The notes under the pieces were generated by a model. The model worked only from the letters and a program-made list of their open reading frames with translations, had not been told where the DNA came from and did no database searches. Of a stretch of 64,000 nt of DNA, positions 58,900 through 64,000 are shown one piece after another (positions within the stretch are counted from its first letter, which is position 1; each line of letters opens with the position of its first letter). Both the position numbers and the translations under genes were made by a program. This stretch comes from Cryptomeria japonica (lineage: Eukaryota > Streptophyta > Pinopsida > Cupressales > Cupressaceae). Where the stretch lies: contig NC_081415.1 in assembly GCF_030272615.1 (NCBI RefSeq), positions 107,177,254-107,241,253 on the forward strand, written 5' to 3'.

Positions 58900-59070
58900 A
58901 CAAATTATTTGTTACTTTCCTAGTTTCATGTTGCACCTCTCCTCTATTTATATGAGGTTGCTCATTGTAATTGGTATCTATTATCTTTAATCTATATGCC
59001 GAAACTCTGCCGAAGTGAAGACCAAAAGTGAAACTTTGTGTTCCTCTTGTGATTTTACAAACTTGATGAA
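58900..59070 (+). promoter_or_regulatory. promoter-like stretch, possible LTR of gypsy G
   Basis: A TATA-like CTATTTATATGAGG (58942-58955) is followed 115 bp later by GAAATAAAAAG, a possible polyadenylation signal, as in an LTR. The hairpin array lies upstream in this orientation. LTR borders and a partner LTR were not found, so this is tentative. Confidence 0.3.
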
Positions 59071-59990
59071 ATAAAAAGAAAGATTTCGCATCTACACTTT
59101 GTGTTGGATTCATTTGTGGTTTACGGTGAGGGTGTTCTTATGTCATTTTCATTGTAAATTCTTATTTTTCTCAAGTAAAGGTGTTGTTGAGGAAATATTG
59201 TTAAAGAGTGAAAACAAATGTTGGTTTATGGACTTTGTGTCATATTTCAGCTTTATTTTATTAATATTAATAGAAAAAAAAAATAACTTGAAGACTTTGA
59301 GCTTCATATTGTTATTTCAAGAAAATTTTTAATAGGATGTGAAGATAAAGACACCATGCTTTAGTTTGTTGTCTTAGTACACAACTGTGGGCTATAACAG
59401 TTATCTGTAAAAGGTTGATAGGATTATAGTGAGGACAAGACGTTGAGCTTGAACACTATTTTTCCATCCTCGAGAACCAATGGGGGACTTTGTGCCTTCA
59501 TGGAAACTTTTCTTCTTTAGTTATTTGTATTTGATCATTCCTACATTTTGGGTTAATTTGTAACATTGAAAGTGTAAGAATTATTATTGCTCTATATTGT
59601 AAATTCTTTCATGAAGAAAGAGGAGAGAATAATATCTATTCTAGAAAAGAAAATAGGATGAGGTATCAGCCAAGCTTAGATTAGAAGTCAGAAGTTGTAT
59701 TTTTTTTCTTTTAAAATAGATAGAGTAGTAAGTGAAACGGGGATCCTTCCCTAAGAAAGTAGGAGAGATTTAGTCTCACACACTATATTTGAAGCTACAA
59801 TTTTGTGAACTTCTAGAATTTGCAAAATTTTCAACCAACATGGTGGTTGTTAATGACTCATCTATCTTGTAGAGTGAGTGTTGGTAGTTTAATGACAGGT
59901 AAGGATACTCCATTATGCCTAGTGTCCAAGAAGAGGCAAATGCCATTTTTAGGTGAGGTGTTTGAGAAACATTAGAAGAAGACCTTTATT
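59071..59990. other. no recognisable feature
   Basis: AT-rich sequence with only short open stretches (for example 59099-59332, hydrophobic, no domain). I see no gene or repeat. Confidence 0.5.
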
Positions 59991-60600
59991 TCAAGTCATA
60001 TCCTAGTCACTTGAATGTTATGGAGGTTATTTTGGGCAATGAATTTATTAGGGGAAGCCATAGACATAGGGTAAATTCTAATGTGTTGGCCATGTTTCTA
60101 GCAACACTTATGGAGACGGAGGAGCCTAAGGAAATGACAAGGTTGTTATGCCAAAAATTGATCAAAAAATATTTTCTTCGCAAGCTTGATGATGCTATTG
60201 AGAATGTCGATGAGGACAAGTGGGTATTGCTCTCCAATGATTACTATGTGGTTTGACACAAGGGGAAAGAAGTGGGGAAGCTCCCATTTATTTTTTCAAT
60301 GGATCCATCTCTCTTCATAGGAAGGAAGGAAAAAAATTCTCACAACATTAAGTTTAAATTTTTTTATGGTTGGCAGACAATCTAAGGGAGGGTAGGGTGC
60401 AGAATTACATATGGTCTGAAGGCTTCATGAGCAATAAGGAGGAAGATGAAGAGTTTATAATTGACATCAAGGAGGAAGGTGGCGATGTTGGAATGGAGAT
60501 TCTCAAGGAGGCATAAATTGTGGTTCAAGTTGACTGCGGTGCAAGGTGCCTTGTGAAGTCTAGGGAGAGGTCTCAAAAGTGGGGTCAGAGGGTCAATTGA
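59991..60600 (+). pseudogene. unidentified coding remnant
   Basis: The frame reads YPSHLNVMEVILGNEFIRG, TEEPKEMTRLLCQKLI, LRKLDDAIENVDEDKW up to a TGA at 60256; in a second frame acidic text follows (SNKEEDEEFIIDIKEEGG). The acid-rich composition and steady codon-like pattern suggest former coding sequence. I recognise no family. Confidence 0.35.
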
Positions 60601-61010
60601 ATCATTGTGTTCAGTTATGGTATAGTGTGATGTAATGGTATCAATATAGTTTTAATTATTTTAATATTTTAGCGTATAATTTGTATAATTGAGTCTCCAT
60701 TTATTTATTTGAAGTTATATTTGGAGTTTGTTATCTTTGTCAATATGATATTAGATAGTTATTTTAGCTAGGTAGTTTAAGGAATATTGGTTTCTAGCTT
60801 TATGCAAAAAGAATGTAATGGCTTTTTGAAACTAATACAAGAGTGTTGCCCCTAACTTCTATCATGCATATCGATGACTTAAACCACACACACTAAGAAA
60901 CATATCAAACCTAAAGAATGTCGGTCATTAAGCCTTCTGTAAGTGGATTATCAAAAGAAGATAACTCCCTTAGTACATAAAAATCCTAGATAGTAGGAAA
61001 ATACATGGAA
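60601..61010. other. no recognisable feature
   Basis: AT-rich spacer between two coding remnants. No ORF, repeat or element border seen. Confidence 0.5.
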
Positions 61011-61019
61011 AATACATAG

Positions 61020-61560
61020 ATGTTAGGAGCCTAGTAATGATAATAGAAAAATCCAACCCCAGCTCCAATTTCATTCATTCTATCAACATCCTTTGGTGAG
61101 AGAAGACCTTTGTTTTCATTCACAAATCATAGCAATTCATCCACATTGTGTTTCTTCTCAACCCCTTTCTTAAAAGATAACTTATTTATTTTCTCTTCAA
61201 GAGTTTCTTCAGCACACCTGCGACAAATACCAAAATGTTCTGCCATGCTTGCTCTAAGTATAGATGAGAAACAAAGAGGTACACCTCCCACAAAAATCAC
61301 CTGCTTCTTCATAGCCTTTCCAATCACTTACTTATTGTGATGGTCCCAAATTTCTTGAATGTAACAAAGATGACAGAAAAGAGATTTATTTTCAGCTACA
61401 AATATTTAGAGAACTCGATCCTTGCCATTTTCTTTCTCATCAATCTAACCTCTGAGTGCCATAGCACTCTTTGCATAAGCAACAACACATCTTCATATAT
61501 TGAGCAAGGTATCGAAATCTATTCGTAAGCTAAGGCACATGCTTCCTCGACTAAGTAGCC
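61020..61560 (-). pseudogene. unidentified coding remnant
   Basis: The minus strand reads MKKQVIFVGGVPLCFSSIL, RRCAEETLEEKINKLSFKK and on past 61127 without a stop to LLSPKDVDRMNEIGAGVGF near 61030. Upstream to 61560 similar text continues with three stops. It looks like a decayed gene or domesticated-element piece. Unknown family. Confidence 0.4.
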
Positions 61561-61698
61561 CAAAAAGTAATTCACATGTTATAATACAGACAACGTTTAT
61601 TGTCAAATTTTCCTAGTCTATTCTGATGAAAACCATGAATTGCAATCCTTTAAAATCATTATAAGAAATTATTCTTTTAAATATCATAGCACTCCTAC

Positions 61699-61767
61699 CT
61701 CCAGCCACCTGCACTACTATGACCTCACCTAGTGCAGGTGAGGTCACAGTAGTGCAGGTGGCTGGAG
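61699..61767. repeat. near-perfect 69-bp hairpin
   Basis: Two 32-bp arms (61699-61730 and 61736-61767) are inverted copies with one mismatch, around the 5-base loop AGTGC. The arms are GC-rich in an AT-rich setting (CTCCAGCCACCTGCACTA...). No terminal duplication is obvious. It could be a very small foldback element or a hairpin RNA precursor. Confidence 0.9.
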
Positions 61768-61998
61768 ATTCTTCAATCATTTGAGGTCATTTGGTTGTCA
61801 TTTAAAACATTTATATTCATGGAGACATAATTATCATTCAAAATCATCTAATCTCTTTAAAACTTGTAAATGGTTAATAGAAACAGCCAGAATTTTTAAA
61901 ACCTTACATCCACCAGTTTCACTTTTATGTCAATTCACTTAATTAAACATGTAAATTATAGTCAATTTTATTTATAAGTTAAATGTTAACTAATAGTT

Positions 61999-63447
61999 TT
62001 TTATTAGGGAAAAAATAGGTTTTGAGGGGACCCGAAACCTCATACAACAGGTTTTGGAGGGACCCGAAACCCTATAGATTTTACCAAGATCCAGAACCCA
62101 ACAAAGCAGGCTACTAAAAGAAATAAACAATGAAAAACCATAGCCAAAATCTAGCAACAACCAGCATAGTCACGCCACACCCAACAAAGCTATAGCTCCA
62201 AACTATAGCACATAAGAGTAATAATCGAGGGTATAACAAGCACCCTCATCCAACTTTCAAGGTTTTGAAAGCTACCCCTAACATTCAATAACAACACCAG
62301 ATTACAACAGATATTCATACAATTTGAATTTGGTCAATAGGGGTTTTGAAAGACTCCCTCAACCTTCAAACTGAGTTTTAAAATGGAACCCAAAACCAGC
62401 AACCAGGGGTTTTGCCAGGCACCCTCAACCTTAAAAGATGAGCTCAAAACTCCAAACACAAGATTTTCCCCAAACCAAAGACAATAGAAAGACATACTAG
62501 GCCCTTTAAAACTATTAGCAACCGACCTGCCTAAGGAATCCACAACTAGAAAAAGGGGGAACAAAGACCACAAAAACTAGAAGGAAGGAGGCCAAACCAT
62601 GAAACAACAAAAAGGAACTAGTCCAGGGGACAAGCTAGGAGTCTGGAAAAAAGAACTTCCAGACCCACCCAAGGAGACACCCATGAGAGAAGAAATAGGC
62701 ATCCATAGCCAGCAGCAAGAGGAGAACCAAAAGTCAAAAATCCCCAACATTCCATCTCTCCACCTCTACAGGATGAAGAATGAAGCAAAAAGACAACAAC
62801 CAACACTCTCTAGCAGCAAGCAAAAACCAGCCCTTTCCCCTCCACCAAATGTTCACCTCCATAGGAAATATGATAACCTCTAATAGACAAGGAGGGGAAA
62901 AGAACAAGAGCCAAGAAACCCCTCTCAAAAGTTCACACCAAAGACAACTCTCCACCTCAATAGGAGAGTAGCCCAACAAAGAAGAACCAAAAAAGAAGCT
63001 CCTTCGAAGAACCAGAGCACCAAAGGCTAGAACAACAACAAATCCCCAGCACATAGGAAAGGAGAGAACACAAAGAGCCTCTCCACAAGAGATCTGCCAA
63101 GGTCCCAGATCTACCCAGACAACACCATCCCAGGAGAACACCACCCACCAAAGAAAGAGTAGAAAAAAGGCCATTGACAAGAACCATTGCACACCCCTGA
63201 GGCCACAAAAAACCCATGCCAAAGTTCCTCCATCACTGCCACAGCCTCCACTCCTTCCTCTGCACCAAACTCCTCGACCCACCAATCCAACAAAGAAGAG
63301 CCACGAAGAGTCCCACCAGACAGTCGCGGCATGGAAGGTGAAAAGAGGAGAGGGAGGAAATCATCCTCATCTGCAACACCATCTTCCCCATCTTCTGCAA
63401 CTCCTTTGCAAGAAACCCCTCCTGCTCTTGCTCCCGCTCTCCATTTT
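61999..63447 (-). mobile_element. 1.45-kb retroposon with 17-bp target duplication
   Basis: The identical 17-bp word AATGTTAACTAATAGTT flanks it (61982-61998 and 63448-63464). A duplication of this length indicates target-primed (LINE-type) insertion. On the minus strand it begins with a G/A-rich region and ends with two copies of GGTTTCGGGTCCC and a short A-rich tail (CCCTAATAAAA), so minus is the likely orientation. Its long open stretches (63285-62734 and 62573-62334) are G/T-rich, with the repeated words KVEG.WQNP and KVEGVFQNPY, and no RT or endonuclease. It may be a non-autonomous LINE derivative or a retroposed transcript. Confidence 0.75.
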
Positions 63448-63464
63448 AATGTTAACTAATAGTT

Positions 63465-64000
63465 ATGTTATCATTGTAGGAAGCTTAATAATAAATATAT
63501 TAAAAATCTTAAATATTAAATAATTTGAAAGAATTTTTTTTCAAATAAAATTATAACATAATTTTTTATTAATATTCAATTATATTTTTAACTAATAAAA
63601 TAATTTGAATAACTATTATCAGTTTTTATTTTTGATTTTGGCTTTGAATTTCAATTTCTATTACTTCTAGTTTTATTTCTAAGAAACTAATATATTAAAT
63701 TATTAATGTAGAATAAAACATGTATTAATATATTTTTTGATGAAATTTTGATCCAAGGCTTTTGGGTAGTACCATTATGTCCACAAGCATAAAAAACTGG
63801 CCAATACCTACTTAAAGACGCTCCAATAATCATGCACTACATCCACCTCAAAAATGGCCAATATTTAATAGTTGTGCAATATAGGTATCCATAAAGTTTC
63901 ACAACTCCTTCAATTAAAATATAAAAAATTTAATTATTAAGGAATAATGTGAGTGGCTATGAATACATGTCAGTCAATTCTGATTGTTTAACACTTCTAA
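63465..64000. other. no recognisable feature
   Basis: Strongly AT-rich sequence that continues the target site of the retroposon. No ORF or repeat of note. Confidence 0.5.

Noticed and set aside
62734-63285. 183-codon minus-strand ORF, hydrophobic and Trp/Gly-rich
   Set aside because: It lies in the C/A-rich retroposon, overlaps other open frames on both strands and has the composition expected from base skew. No domain or conserved pattern is visible.
1-64000. tRNA, rRNA or host protein-coding genes
   Set aside because: I looked for cloverleaf-like and rRNA-like sequence and for intact multi-exon plant genes and saw none; the two remnants at 59991-60600 and 61020-61560 are too decayed to name.

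Overview
This is a plant nuclear window, AT-rich and made almost entirely of transposable elements. I see no intact host gene, rRNA, tRNA or CRISPR. Evidence for a plant: Ty1/copia elements with UBN2-type gag and an initiator-Met primer site, Tat-like Ty3/gypsy elements with a second (archaeal-type) RNase H, an L1-type LINE, and a plant mobile domain (PMD) fragment. The nesting depth and decay fit a large repeat-rich genome, possibly a gymnosperm, but the sequence alone does not settle the species.

Left part (1-25.5 kb) is a stack of insertions. Copia A (+; its 5' half lies outside the window) carries a precise TG...CA insertion, N1 (990-5488, target duplication GTATA). A abuts the 3' part of copia B (8729-11459), probably because A inserted into B. 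B abuts a minus-strand gypsy, E (11460-16461), cut in its reverse transcriptase. The LTR of E (16462-16893 plus 24659 to about 25460) is split by a full-length minus-strand copia, F (16894-24653, duplication ATACA).

Middle part (25.5-51.7 kb): one long minus-strand unknown reading frame, N2, is spread over 39663-42997 and 26094-25461. A 5'-truncated LINE (26095-39654, duplication TCTTATTT) sits inside it, and the LINE is itself split by copia C (30118-37733, duplication ATTAT). Copia D (43123-50328, imperfect duplication TAAGG/GAAGG) sits just upstream of N2. Removing each insertion with one duplication copy brings the interrupted frames back into register.

Right part (51.7-64 kb): a gypsy integrase remnant G (+), a CAT-rich tract, an antisense PMD fragment, an array of GCTAA words, an array of about 13 palindromic hairpins (five of them in an exact 49-bp register), a promoter-like stretch, two unidentified coding remnants, a near-perfect 69-bp hairpin, and a 1.45-kb retroposon with a 17-bp target duplication.

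The most interesting signal is the N family. N1 and N2 are divergent copies of the same 770 to about 1,320 codon protein, with no gag, protease, RT or integrase motif. Each is followed by a gypsy E-type LTR end and each is preceded by about 0.9 kb packed with one short word in both orientations: ATCGA/TTTCATCGA in N1, GGGATAAG/CTTATCCC in N2. The PMD fragment has the same layout (an array upstream of the ORF) with yet other words. Extra ORFs and hypervariable 3' regions are known in Tat-lineage gypsy elements, so I read these as that compartment; the protein family and the inverted-word arrays are what may be new.
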